64,000 bases of DNA from CBFHSD01 sp965658375 (GTDB lineage: Bacteria; Bacteroidota; Bacteroidia; Flavobacteriales_G; Salibacteraceae), in NCBI GenBank assembly GCA_965658375.1, contig CBFHSD010000007.1, positions 1-64,000 on the forward strand, written 5' to 3'. This document shows, one piece after another, positions 55,896 to 64,000 of this stretch. Under the pieces are notes generated by a model that ran no database searches, was not told where the DNA came from, and saw only the letters and a list, made by a program, of their open reading frames with translations. The translations under genes and the position numbers were made by a program. Numbering within the stretch: position 1 is the first letter of the stretch; each line of letters begins with the position of its first letter.

Positions 55896-56456
55896 ATGAA
55901 ATGGACAATTCCAATCGCTATTCTTTTGCTTGCAACGGCATGTAAGAACAAAGAAAAAATTGTTGAAGCCAAACCCATCGTTTCACCAGTAGTGGAAGCG
56001 CCTCAAATCGTTGACATTGATGAAGAAGAGGTAGAAGAAGTTGAAGAAATGATGGATTCTCTCGAAGAACAATTGCAATTTGGCGAGGTAGAAACAGTGA
56101 TGGGTTTTAATATGGATAGCACCGGTGTGCCTTATGATGTATTGAACATTTCAGCGCGTGGTTCTAAGGTGAATGTCACCGTGCAATACGGTGGCGGATG
56201 CGAAGAACACACCTTTAGTCTCATTCATAATGGCATTATGTTAGAGAGTGAACCACCACAATTGCACACTGTTTTAGTGCATGATTCTCCTGATGATTAC
56301 TGTCGAGCAATGCCCGTTGAGAACTGGTCTTTTGACGTGAGCGAACTCGGAAAATACACCCAAGGAAAAATCATTCTTTTTGTGTTTGATGGAAGTGAAT
56401 CTCACCGTTTTGAATTGGATTTGAAAGAAGGTCAACCACAAATAAAGGCAGATTAA
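55896..56456 (+). CDS. Predicted lipoprotein of unknown function
   Basis: The 186-residue protein has a lipoprotein signal ending at LLATAC (Cys16). A Glu-rich linker (DIDEEEVEEVEEMMDSLEEQ) is followed by a beta-rich domain of about 110 residues with two conserved-looking cysteines (GGCEEHTF and DDYCRAMP). I do not recognise the domain. It is co-transcribed with uvrB and followed by a terminator; a link to DNA repair is unlikely. Confidence 0.7.
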   Translation: MKWTIPIAILLLATACKNKEKIVEAKPIVSPVVEAPQIVDIDEEEVEEVEEMMDSLEEQLQFGEVETVMGFNMDSTGVPYDVLNISARGSKVNVTVQYGGGCEEHTFSLIHNGIMLESEPPQLHTVLVHDSPDDYCRAMPVENWSFDVSELGKYTQGKIILFVFDGSESHRFELDLKEGQPQIKAD

Positions 56457-56481
56457 AACCTTCGACTTTTCGAAGGTTTTT
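56455..56481 (+). terminator. Terminator of the uvrB operon
   Basis: AAAACCTTCGA pairs with TCGAAGGTTTT around CTTT, immediately behind the lipoprotein stop, and runs into T residues. Confidence 0.88.
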
Positions 56482-56563
56482 CGTTAAAAAATGTGAGGAT
56501 AAAACAGAATAAGAACCAGTTTATCAAGTATTTGCGTTGATACTCTTCAGAAAACATCTTATT

Positions 56564-56973
56564 ATGAAAATGCAACACCTTTTAGCACTCTTTACCGCCA
56601 TTGTAGTTTTTGCCTCATGCGAACCTCAATTGGTTTTTGAAGAACCTCAACCGAGTTCGAGCAAGGAACAGACCTCTTTCAAAAGGGATACAACTCTTAC
56701 CAGTATACTCATGGAACAAACTGTGACACCCTACTTTGCATGGGTATAGGTTTGGAAAGAGGACGCATTCAAAACAGAGTCATAAAATACAGCTACACAC
56801 CAGGGCAGCTCAAACTTTTCAATAGAGCAATGCACAAAGCAGAACGCAAAATTGAAAAAGAGTCATTGGGAATAGGTACGATATCATTTACGATTCAGCA
56901 CAAAACCTTTCGCGTATCATACGCCCACATGCAAGAAAAAGAGGAACTGGTAATGTACATTTCAATGAGTTAA
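56564..56973 (+). pseudogene. Probable frameshifted lipoprotein gene
   Basis: An ATG at 56564 encodes a lipoprotein signal (MKMQHLLALFTAIVVFASC, Cys19) but the frame ends at TAG 56747-56749 after 61 codons. A second frame, two bases out of phase, is open from about 56651 to the stop at 56971-56973 and encodes a protein-like stretch (YQYTHGTNCDTLLCMGIGLERGRIQNRV to VMYISMS). One base change somewhere between 56650 and 56745 would fuse them into a single lipoprotein of about 135 residues. Alternatively two overlapping genes exist, the second starting at ATG 56740. I favour the frameshift but am not certain. Confidence 0.5.
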
Positions 56974-57164
56974 AAGCACCATTTAATCTGGTGTACAGGC
57001 TAATAATAGCAGGCACTCATTTCTATATCACATCTGTAGGCGCTGCACCATAGCTAGTATTGCAATTCTGTTGATTAAATCTCGGTTCCACAAAAGAGCA
57101 TCATGCAGAGAGAAAGTCAACACAGATTTCTCACTCTATACATAGGTCAAACCAAGCAATCTGC

Positions 57165-57172
57165 TACTTTTG
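57165..57172 (+). promoter_or_regulatory. -7 box TACTTTTG for sucD
   Basis: It matches TANNTTTG and lies 40 bases before the sucD ATG; no well-placed -33 box. Confidence 0.5.
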
Positions 57173-57212
57173 CCCTTCGTAAAAATGTTGAATCAATCTT
57201 TACTCTAATAAT

Positions 57213-58082
57213 ATGAGCGTTCTCGTAAACAAAGATTCTAAAGTAATTGTGCAGGGTTTCACTGGAAGTGAAGGTACTTTTCACGCCTCACAAATGATTG
57301 AATACGGCACCAGCGTGGTTGGTGGTGTAACTCCAGGAAAAGGTGGACAAACCCATCTTGACCGTCCAGTATTTAATACTGTAGCGCAAGCCGTAAAAGA
57401 AACAGCAGCCGATGTATCTATCATTTTTGTACCACCAGCATTTGCCGGGGACGCAATCATGGAAGCCGCTGAAGCAGGCATTAAAGTAATTGTTGCCATT
57501 ACAGAAGGAATTCCTGTAAATGACATGGTAAATGTGAAAGAATACATTGCTGACAAAGACTGTACATTGATTGGACCTAACTGTCCAGGTGTAATGACAG
57601 CGGGTGAAGCAAAAGTGGGTATTATGCCAGGATTCATCTTCTCTAAAGGTGTGGTTGGTATTGTATCTAAGTCTGGAACATTGACCTACGAAGCAGTTGA
57701 TCAAACAACAAAAGCTGGCTTAGGACAAACAACGGCTATTGGTATTGGTGGTGATCCGATTATTGGAACAACCACTTTAGAAGCAATCAAATTGTTGATG
57801 GCTGATGATGAAACCAAAGGAATTGTAATGATTGGTGAAATTGGCGGTCAACTAGAAGCAGAAGCTGCACGCTGGATCAAAGACAATGGTACAAAACCAG
57901 TTGTTGGATTCATTGCTGGTGAAACTGCTCCTGTTGGAAGAACAATGGGCCACGCGGGTGCAATTGTTTCAGGCGAAGGCGAAAGTGCTCAAGCGAAGAA
58001 AGCAATCATGCGCGAATGTGGAATTCACGTGGTGGATTCTCCAGCAGACATTGGTTCAAAAATGAAAGAAGTATTGGGCTAG
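57213..58082 (+). CDS. sucD: Succinyl-CoA synthetase alpha subunit
   Basis: The 289-residue TCA-cycle enzyme subunit binds CoA and carries the phosphohistidine. Motifs are [11 protein letters not shown] and GVTPGKGG in the CoA-binding domain, IGPNCPGV, and the active His247 in [10 protein letters not shown]. Length matches the family. The beta subunit (sucC) is not adjacent, a split seen often in Bacteroidota. It has its own promoter box and terminator. Confidence 0.97.
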   Translation: MSVLVNKDSKVIVQGFTGSEGTFHASQMIEYGTSVVGGVTPGKGGQTHLDRPVFNTVAQAVKETAADVSIIFVPPAFAGDAIMEAAEAGIKVIVAITEGIPVNDMVNVKEYIADKDCTLIGPNCPGVMTAGEAKVGIMPGFIFSKGVVGIVSKSGTLTYEAVDQTTKAGLGQTTAIGIGGDPIIGTTTLEAIKLLMADDETKGIVMIGEIGGQLEAEAARWIKDNGTKPVVGFIAGETAPVGRTMGHAGAIVSGEGESAQAKKAIMRECGIHVVDSPADIGSKMKEVLG

Positions 58083-58106
58083 GCTCAAACACACTCAATA
58101 ATGCAA

Positions 58107-58136
58107 GCCCCGGTCAAGAAACTGATCGGGGTTTTT
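58107..58136 (+). terminator. Terminator after sucD
   Basis: CCCCGGTCA pairs with TGATCGGGG (one G-T pair) and is followed by TTTTT. Confidence 0.88.
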
Positions 58137-58154
58137 CATGCCCACTGCCCAACA

Positions 58155-58182
58155 TTGATAACCCGCCAAATGAATATATTTG
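58155..58182 (+). promoter_or_regulatory. Promoter for fabG
   Basis: TTG (58155-58157) and TATATTTG (58175-58182) are 17 bases apart, and the ATG follows 20 bases later. Confidence 0.6.
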
Positions 58183-58201
58183 GCATCAAAGATTAGAACC
58201 T

Positions 58202-58948
58202 ATGAAATTGCTTGAAGGAAAAGTAGCAATCATTACCGGAGCCACAAGAGGAATTGGACGTGGCATAGCGGAAGTTTTCGCAGCACAAGGTGCAAACGTG
58301 GCATTTACCTTTGCATCATCAGAAGAAAAAGCCCGCGTTTTAGAAGGCGAATTGGACGAGAAAGGCATCAAAGCCAAAGGATACAAATCAAACGCAGCAG
58401 ATTTTGACGCAGCACAGCAATTGGTTACTGATGTAGTGAAAGATTTTGGCACCGTTGACGTTTTGGTGAACAACGCGGGCATTACGCGTGACACCTTAAT
58501 GATGCGAATGTCAGAAGAACAATGGGATGAAGTGATCAACACCAACCTAAAGTCTGTTTTTAACATGACCAAAGCGGTATTGAGAACCATGCTGAAAGCC
58601 CGCTCGGGATCTATCATTAATATGAGCTCTGTTGTGGGAATTAAAGGAAACGCAGGACAAGCAAACTATGCCGCTTCTAAAGCTGGTATTCTTGGATTCA
58701 GCAAATCCATTGCTTTAGAATTGGGTTCACGCAGTATCCGATGCAACTCTGTTTGCCCAGGATTTATTGAAACTGAAATGACTAGCGCTTTAGACGAAGC
58801 AACAGTTCAAGGATGGAGAGATGCAATTCCACTAAAAAGAGGCGGAACACCAGAAGACGTGGCTAACACCTGCTTGTATTTAGCATCTGACATGTCAACC
58901 TACATCACCGGACAAACCATTAATGTAGATGGAGGGATGTTGACCTAG
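58202..58948 (+). CDS. fabG: 3-oxoacyl-ACP reductase
   Basis: A 248-residue short-chain dehydrogenase. The start is the ATG at 58202, as the reading frame upstream runs through the terminator and promoter. It has TGATRGIG for NADPH, NNAG, and the catalytic Ser143, Tyr156 and Lys160 (YAASK), with the C-terminal DGGMLT typical of FabG. It reduces 3-oxoacyl-ACP in fatty acid elongation. The stop overlaps the GTG start of the next gene. Other SDR substrates remain possible. Confidence 0.9.
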   Translation: MKLLEGKVAIITGATRGIGRGIAEVFAAQGANVAFTFASSEEKARVLEGELDEKGIKAKGYKSNAADFDAAQQLVTDVVKDFGTVDVLVNNAGITRDTLMMRMSEEQWDEVINTNLKSVFNMTKAVLRTMLKARSGSIINMSSVVGIKGNAGQANYAASKAGILGFSKSIALELGSRSIRCNSVCPGFIETEMTSALDEATVQGWRDAIPLKRGGTPEDVANTCLYLASDMSTYITGQTINVDGGMLT

Positions 58949-61008
58949 TGGACATCACTTTTGAATATAACAGCATATTTATCATAGCGTGTGTGGCGAT
59001 TTCTGCCGCATACGCTCTTTTTTTCTATTACCGCAACACAGCCAACAAAAACTTCTCGCCCCTTCAGATGCGCATGCTTGCCATGCTGCGTTTCATTACC
59101 GTTTTTACCCTTTCTCTTCTGCTCCTTAACCCCATGGTAGAGGCGTATGAAAACCACACAGAAAAACCGAAGATCATTTTTGGCATTGACGAGAGCGAAA
59201 GCATCTTCCTCTCCGATTCCATTGCGGCCAAAGGGTTCAAAAAACAGCTGGAACAAAGCTTTCCATCTTTAGAAGAAAAATTCGATGTCATCGCTTTAGG
59301 CTTTGGTGAAAAGTTGGAAGAGTATTCGGGCGAGTTCACCCAAAAAGAATCTGACTACGAAGCCTTTTATACCGGTTTAGACGATCGTTTTGGCGGCAGT
59401 AACATTGCAGCGTTGGTAGTAGCAGGAGATGGGAACCTCAACGTGGGAGCCAATCCCATTTATATGGATCAAACTAAGCAATACATCAACTACACCATAG
59501 TACTTGGAGACACCAACCAATACAGCGATCTAAGCATTGAAAACATTGAATTGAACAAGGTGGCATTTTTGGGAAACAAATTCCCTTTGAAATTTGACCT
59601 TGTTGGCAAAAACACTATGCTCGATCCTTTTGATGTTGAAGTGAAAAGCGAAGGGAAAACCGTCTTGCAAGAACGCATCACTCCAAGCGATAAGAATTTT
59701 ACGCAAAGTTTAGAATTGGCACTTGAAGCCGTTTCTGTTGGAACCCAATCCATTACCATTAGCATCAATTCACTTTCTAAAGAAAAGAACACCGCTAACA
59801 ATTACCGCCAGTTGTTTATAGAAGTGATTGACAATAAAAAGCGCATTCTCATTACTGGCAAAGCACCACATCCAGACATCAAAGCCATGCGCAAAGTGTT
59901 AGAGAGTCAAGAGAATTATGCCTTAGATGTAACGCTGGGCATAGTATCTTTAGATGCCATGAAAGAATACCATTTGGTGGTTTTCATGAACCTTTCTAAA
60001 GCGCAATATCCATTGGTGAACGCCTTGAAGAAAAATGGTATTCCTGCTTTGTACATTTGTGGGAACTCCACGTCTTTTGAAGCTTTTCAAAAAGCAGAAT
60101 TAGGCATTACCTTAAATCAAGCCAATGGCCAAAGCAACGATGTGAACGTCTTGGTCAATGAGAACTTTCCTTTCTTTCAATTGGGAGAAGGCATGACATC
60201 CAGCGCACTTGTTTGGCCTAGAGTGATCAATAATTTCGGGAATTATAGGTTGACACAGGCTGGTCAAACATTGCTTTATCAAAAGGTAGGAGATGTAGAA
60301 ACTGAAATCCCCCTCTTTACCTTTTTTCAAACAAAAGAATATAAGTGGGCCACCTTTGTGGGCGAAGGTTTCTTTAAATGGCCCATACAAGAAATGCTCA
60401 AAGAAACAGCACCTGGCTTCTCCCCGCTTTTCTTAAAATCTGTACAGTATTTGCTTTTGCAAGAAGACAAAAGAAAATTCCGTTTGAACGCGCCACAATC
60501 GGTGTATGAAAACGAGGAAATAAAATTTGAAGCCTTCTTGTACAATGCCTCTTACGAAGCGCTGCTGGAAGAAGAGATAGACTTGACCTTAAAGGATTCT
60601 TTGGGGAAAGAATACACCTATGCATTTGCTCCACAATTGGCGAACTACACCTTGAACGCGGGTCAGCTGCCTAGTGGTTTGTATACCTATAAAGCTGTAG
60701 CAGGTAATTCTGGCGAAGCTCCATTGAACGGAAAATTCTTGGTGATACCATTGAATAAAGAAGCACTCATTACCACAAGCAACGTCCCATTCTTAGAAGG
60801 GCTATCTGAAGAAACTGGAGGAAAAACATTCTACCCCAATGAGATGGATGCCTTGGTGAACGAGCTCAAAAACAAAGAGAAATTCAAATCCATTATCCAT
60901 ACCAAGCTCAAATTCAGCTCACTTATCAATGAAGCTTGGATCTTTGTCCTCATCTTCATCAGCCTAAGTGCAGAATGGGCAATGCGGAAATACTTGGGAG
61001 GAATTTAA
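58948..61008 (+). CDS. Large membrane protein with VWA-like extracytoplasmic domain
   Basis: The gene begins with GTG overlapping the fabG stop (TAGTG). The 686-residue protein has two N-terminal transmembrane helices (about 9-27 and 44-62), then a long periplasmic part starting with IIFGIDESESIFL, which is a degenerate von Willebrand A opening (the MIDAS DxSxS reads DESES). A final helix (INEAWIFVLIFISL) lies near the C terminus. The layout N-TM-TM, large domain, C-TM resembles Bacteroidota proteins found near BatA/BatB-like or glutamine-amidotransferase-like families. Function is unknown. Confidence 0.75.
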   Translation: MDITFEYNSIFIIACVAISAAYALFFYYRNTANKNFSPLQMRMLAMLRFITVFTLSLLLLNPMVEAYENHTEKPKIIFGIDESESIFLSDSIAAKGFKKQLEQSFPSLEEKFDVIALGFGEKLEEYSGEFTQKESDYEAFYTGLDDRFGGSNIAALVVAGDGNLNVGANPIYMDQTKQYINYTIVLGDTNQYSDLSIENIELNKVAFLGNKFPLKFDLVGKNTMLDPFDVEVKSEGKTVLQERITPSDKNFTQSLELALEAVSVGTQSITISINSLSKEKNTANNYRQLFIEVIDNKKRILITGKAPHPDIKAMRKVLESQENYALDVTLGIVSLDAMKEYHLVVFMNLSKAQYPLVNALKKNGIPALYICGNSTSFEAFQKAELGITLNQANGQSNDVNVLVNENFPFFQLGEGMTSSALVWPRVINNFGNYRLTQAGQTLLYQKVGDVETEIPLFTFFQTKEYKWATFVGEGFFKWPIQEMLKETAPGFSPLFLKSVQYLLLQEDKRKFRLNAPQSVYENEEIKFEAFLYNASYEALLEEEIDLTLKDSLGKEYTYAFAPQLANYTLNAGQLPSGLYTYKAVAGNSGEAPLNGKFLVIPLNKEALITTSNVPFLEGLSEETGGKTFYPNEMDALVNELKNKEKFKSIIHTKLKFSSLINEAWIFVLIFISLSAEWAMRKYLGGI

Positions 61009-61013
61009 TCACA

Positions 61014-61047
61014 AAAAAAGCCCCGAGAATTCTCGAGGCTTTCGTTT
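61014..61047. terminator. Terminator between convergent genes
   Basis: AAAGCC and CGAG pair with CTCG and GGCTTT around one mismatch, flanked by an A-run and T-rich sequence. It can end both the VWA-like gene and the T9SS gene on the other strand. Confidence 0.8.
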
Positions 61048-61066
61048 TTCAAGTAGACTGGATCAA

Positions 61067-61861
61067 CTATTCTTTTGTGAATCTTTCAGTCAATTCAGCA
61101 CCACCACTTGTTACTTTAATAAAGTACATGCCTACTGGCAAGGCACTCACGTCAATGGATTGTCCACTTAGATTTGTTCCTTCATCTACTTTTGCCCCGG
61201 TCATGTCATAAATGCCAAAAGCATCTACACGATCTACACCCTGAATACTAATCTGATGTGCTGTTGGGTTTGGATACACAGATAAACGAGCGGTATTTTT
61301 TTCTTCGGCCACTCCAGTAAATACTGCTACATCACCGTAAATATCATCGAAGTAAACCACATTGTCAGCCGTTCTAGCATCAAAGTCTGGAAAAACAACA
61401 ATTTGATCGTAGGTATTCCCTGCGTGAGAAGAAAAATCGAACTCCAATTGTTCCCACTCATTGGTTTTAGTATTTGGCACTTTGATCTCACCCAAAGACC
61501 AACCATCGTTGCGTACCAGCTTAATACCTACATCGCTAATTACCGATTTCCAAACCGTAATACGAATGATTGAATTGGTATTGTCTATGGTAAAGGTTCC
61601 AATGTCTGCTCCGTGCAAAGTCTCGCAACCTGCAAATGGCATTCCTGCTTGTAGTGCAGTGAATTTAGCCACTGTTTCTGAGGCATTGTAGCCATACACA
61701 TCAGGATTTTGTACAATTTTCACTGCTGGATTGGCATCGTTTTCAAAGACTGTCCAAGACCAATTGGCCCCATTTCCATTGGGTTCAAAATCTACAGGAA
61801 CCACTTGTGCCGTTCCAACAAGAAAGCTCAACGAGAGCAAAGAAGTAAAAGCTATTTTCAT
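61067..61861 (-). CDS. Secreted carbohydrate-binding-like protein with T9SS sorting domain
   Basis: The ATG at 61861 (MKIAFTSLLSLSFLVGTAQ signal peptide) is preferred to an ATG four codons upstream. Residues 20-175 form a jelly-roll domain with the pattern of CBM-like modules (DFEPNGNGANWSW, YFDDIYG). The remaining 80 residues are a T9SS type A sorting domain (SVYPNPTAH, YDMTGAKV, VGMYFIKV, ending FTKE). No catalytic domain is present. It is predicted to be exported and surface-attached, perhaps binding glycans. Confidence 0.85.
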   Translation of the reverse strand: MKIAFTSLLSLSFLVGTAQVVPVDFEPNGNGANWSWTVFENDANPAVKIVQNPDVYGYNASETVAKFTALQAGMPFAGCETLHGADIGTFTIDNTNSIIRITVWKSVISDVGIKLVRNDGWSLGEIKVPNTKTNEWEQLEFDFSSHAGNTYDQIVVFPDFDARTADNVVYFDDIYGDVAVFTGVAEEKNTARLSVYPNPTAHQISIQGVDRVDAFGIYDMTGAKVDEGTNLSGQSIDVSALPVGMYFIKVTSGGAELTERFTKE

Positions 61862-62082
61862 AGTAGAATACAATTATGTTTTCAATTCGATCATTTGCAA
61901 AGAGTGAAAGGTACGATTTTAACCGTTAACAAAATATCGAGTTAACTCACTACAATACAATGGTTTACACATGTAATGAAATTCGATATATTGTGGCTTA
62001 TTGTCTATTTGCACATAAGGTAGAAAACAATACATTCGTTTTCAATTGAGAGTAAAGAGTAGTTTTAATATGTGTAGATAAT

Positions 62083-63066
62083 ATGATTAGATTTTTATCC
62101 ATTTTAATTCTTGTAGTCAGTTGCACTATGGGGAGTGCCCAAGAGTATATTCCTAGTAATGAAATTCAAGTAATTATTTCTCACTCCTACTACTCTCTTT
62201 CATACTCAGAACAACACGAGCAAGCAGAATGGGTGTATTATGTGCTCACCTCAAAAATGGTTCAGGGGCCTTACAGTCGCACAGATGATTTTAGGCCAGA
62301 CCCTTTTGTAAAGACAGGTTCTGCCTCCAAAAAAGATTATTACAAATCTGGCTATGACCGTGGGCACTTGGCCCCAGCTGGAGATATGACACACAGCGCC
62401 ACCGCTATGTCAGAGTCGTTTTACTATTCCAACATGTCGCCACAAGATCCTTCCTTTAATCGTGGGGGATGGAAGAAATTGGAAAGTCAGGTGAGAAATT
62501 GGGCGGTAGCCAATGACAGCATTTATGTGGTAACAGGGCCAGTGTTAAGCAGTGACTTACCTGCTATTGGAGGAAATAGCGTGGCGGTTCCTGATTATTA
62601 TTACAAAGTCATTTATGCTCCAAAATTAGAAAGTATGGTTGCTTTTCTCATGCCTAATCAAAAACTCTCGCTTTCTACAAAAGAATATGGTGTATCGGTA
62701 GATGAAGTGGAACTTAAAACAGGGATCGACTTTTTCCCTCAATTGGCAGATAGCTTAGAAGCAGCATTGGAAAAGGACAACAATGCAGGGCAATGGGATT
62801 TCAACTCCAGTTCTAATTATACCAGAAGCAGCGCTCGTTCAACATCATCGCCAGCAGTTCAGTGTCTAGGAATATCTAAAAGCTCAGGCCATCGCTGTCG
62901 CAACAAAACCAAAGATCCTATAGGCTACTGCCACCTGCATCAATCCCAAAACCTTCAACCTTCTGCCACAGAACCAAGCAGATGCATGGCGATCACACTA
63001 AAAGGCACACAGTGCAAACGAGATTCAAAAACTGGTTCTAACTATTGTTGGCAACACGAGAAATGA
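62083..63066 (+). CDS. DNA/RNA non-specific endonuclease with two C-terminal C-C-C-H motifs
   Basis: The 327-residue protein has an export signal (MIRFLSILILVVSC; a lipobox at Cys14 or signal peptidase cleavage after GSAQ). The ENDO/NucA domain spans about 45-240, with the catalytic DRGH at 92-95 (His95), NMSPQ and the metal-binding Asn in FNRGGW near 126. The tail carries two repeats, Cys261-Cys272-Cys283-His286 and Cys301-Cys311-Cys322-His325, of the form C-x-x-x-T/S...G-x-x-C...Y-C-x-x-H, likely zinc-binding. The enzyme should degrade nucleic acid outside the cytoplasm. Confidence 0.88.
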   Translation: MIRFLSILILVVSCTMGSAQEYIPSNEIQVIISHSYYSLSYSEQHEQAEWVYYVLTSKMVQGPYSRTDDFRPDPFVKTGSASKKDYYKSGYDRGHLAPAGDMTHSATAMSESFYYSNMSPQDPSFNRGGWKKLESQVRNWAVANDSIYVVTGPVLSSDLPAIGGNSVAVPDYYYKVIYAPKLESMVAFLMPNQKLSLSTKEYGVSVDEVELKTGIDFFPQLADSLEAALEKDNNAGQWDFNSSSNYTRSSARSTSSPAVQCLGISKSSGHRCRNKTKDPIGYCHLHQSQNLQPSATEPSRCMAITLKGTQCKRDSKTGSNYCWQHEK

Positions 63067-63072
63067 CGGTCT

Positions 63073-64000
63073 CTATTTCAAATCATAAACATTGCGAATA
63101 GCATCTTTGTCCTTTCTATTGAATTTCCGGATAACATCTAGGTTCAAGAAAAGACCAGCATGCGCCCCAAATAACAATTCATCATTCCAATACAAACCCG
63201 TGCAATTCATTTGCATAGACACTGGCCCAAAAGGGATTTTTAAACCAAATTCCGCCAGGTATTTCGGGTCATCAGTAAAAACTGCATCATCAACACCCAC
63301 ACCTACTGCATAGTGGAAACCGCGTAAAATACTCCCATCAATTAAAACATCTAAGCGATAATCAGAGCGTGATTGTGTTTGTATACTAGCAAAATCACTC
63401 ACAGAATAACGAAGGCCATAAGGCATGAATCTGGCTTTTATTCCTATATAATCGGTCTTCTTAGGATAGTCTCCTGGATAGTATGCTGGGTAGTTGAACT
63501 TCTTATAAACTCCAGCGCTGTACATCAATGAAACATTGTAGTTCTCAATCTTCAGCAATGGTGTCATTTCATTGAAATGAGCAGTGGATGATTCTACTCC
63601 TATCGCAACCGAAAATAGGTTTCTGCGCGTTCTTTTCTTCTTCTTAACCTCTGAATGATACAGTCTAGTTGATGTTTTATCAATCAATCGATTTATTTCT
63701 TTGTGGTTTAATCCGTAGCTAACCCTGAGACTCTTCGAATCATAATAAGCCGTTTGAAAAAGCTTATTATTCAAATCGTTTTCAACTTCAAGAATCGCTT
63801 TAGAAATTTGAAATTCTTTGAAATCGTTTTGTGCTTTGGCAAACTTTTTTGGTTCAAACACCGCATACTCTCTAAGTGATGCCAAGCTGTAACTCGCTTG
63901 CAACTCATTTGAAAGCTTGAGTTGTCCGTAAAATATAGTCAACTCAGCATCAAAGCATTTCTCTCCAAGATCTTTCAACAACTTTTCTTCTTTCTCTGCA
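63073..64000 (-). CDS. Predicted outer-membrane protein, 5' truncated by the window
   Basis: The frame runs open off the right edge, so the N terminus and any signal peptide are missing; at least 309 residues are present. The first part is helical and charged, with a basic KKKKRTRR segment near the middle. From about residue 125 come alternating beta strands (FSVAIGVES, YNVSLMYSAGVY, FHYAVGVGVDD, FGAHAGLFLNLDV), suggesting a small barrel. I do not recognise a specific family. It converges on the nuclease gene with six bases between them. Confidence 0.65.
   Translation of the reverse strand, partial: AEKEEKLLKDLGEKCFDAELTIFYGQLKLSNELQASYSLASLREYAVFEPKKFAKAQNDFKEFQISKAILEVENDLNNKLFQTAYYDSKSLRVSYGLNHKEINRLIDKTSTRLYHSEVKKKKRTRRNLFSVAIGVESSTAHFNEMTPLLKIENYNVSLMYSAGVYKKFNYPAYYPGDYPKKTDYIGIKARFMPYGLRYSVSDFASIQTQSRSDYRLDVLIDGSILRGFHYAVGVGVDDAVFTDDPKYLAEFGLKIPFGPVSMQMNCTGLYWNDELLFGAHAGLFLNLDVIRKFNRKDKDAIRNVYDLK

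Noticed and set aside
58016..58201. N-terminal extension of FabG
   Set aside because: The open frame upstream of 58202 runs through the end of sucD, a terminator and a promoter; the FabG fold begins at the ATG at 58202.

Overview
The window looks like ordinary chromosomal DNA from a member of the Bacteroidota, most likely a marine Flavobacteriales (Cryomorphaceae/Schleiferiaceae-like) bacterium. Three predicted exported proteins end in a type IX secretion (T9SS) sorting domain. Several genes are preceded by the Bacteroidota -7 promoter box TANNTTTG, once with a well-spaced -33 TTG. The protein families (DUF3467, DUF6728-like, fused acyl-CoA mutase IcmF, PopT/DUF368 beside AroE, ComA-like phosphosulfolactate synthase) are also typical of this group. 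Genus-level placement is inference.

Layout. 0-4.1 kb: a 5'-truncated PLP beta-synthase, a BtuF-like protein and an outer-membrane patatin. 4.1-9.4 kb (minus): a huge exported TPR protein, a beta-barrel protein and a DUF3467 protein. 9.5-12.6 kb: FtsE, then a loose region with a lipoprotein hydrolase and unknown small proteins. 12.8-18.2 kb: divergent T9SS cargo genes, a BNR/Asp-box protein and a subtilisin. 18.3-27.3 kb: a KamA-family radical SAM protein, IcmF, a frameshifted small gene, exonuclease III, MenB, an SF2 helicase and tRNA-Arg(ACG).

27.4-43.0 kb (all minus) is the most distinctive part. Thirteen genes lie almost head to tail and encode four sulfotransferase domains, three GT4 glycosyltransferase domains, an ABC-2 polysaccharide exporter, an O-antigen ligase/polymerase-like protein, two MBOAT O-acyltransferases each followed by an SGNH-type partner, and a methyltransferase. 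Two of the genes are fusions, sulfotransferase-GT4 and O-antigen-ligase-like-GT4. The simplest reading is a locus that builds, exports, sulfates and O-acylates a surface polysaccharide. The chemistry is inferred from families and is not proven.

43.1-48.6 kb (minus): a pirin/nitroreductase operon whose promoter carries two inverted repeats of TTTACA/TGTAAA, then a glmM / cysteine desulfurase / MBL hydrolase / reductase operon. 48.7-53.0 kb (plus): a tight operon of TPR protein, phosphosulfolactate synthase, rhodanese, PopT-like transporter and AroE. 53.0-64 kb: a secreted unknown, a 53-codon DUF6728-like membrane protein, UvrB with a lipoprotein, a probably frameshifted lipoprotein gene, SucD, FabG with a large VWA-like membrane protein, a third T9SS cargo, a nuclease with two C-C-C-H motifs, and a 5'-truncated barrel protein. 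No rRNA, insertion sequence or CRISPR array was seen.
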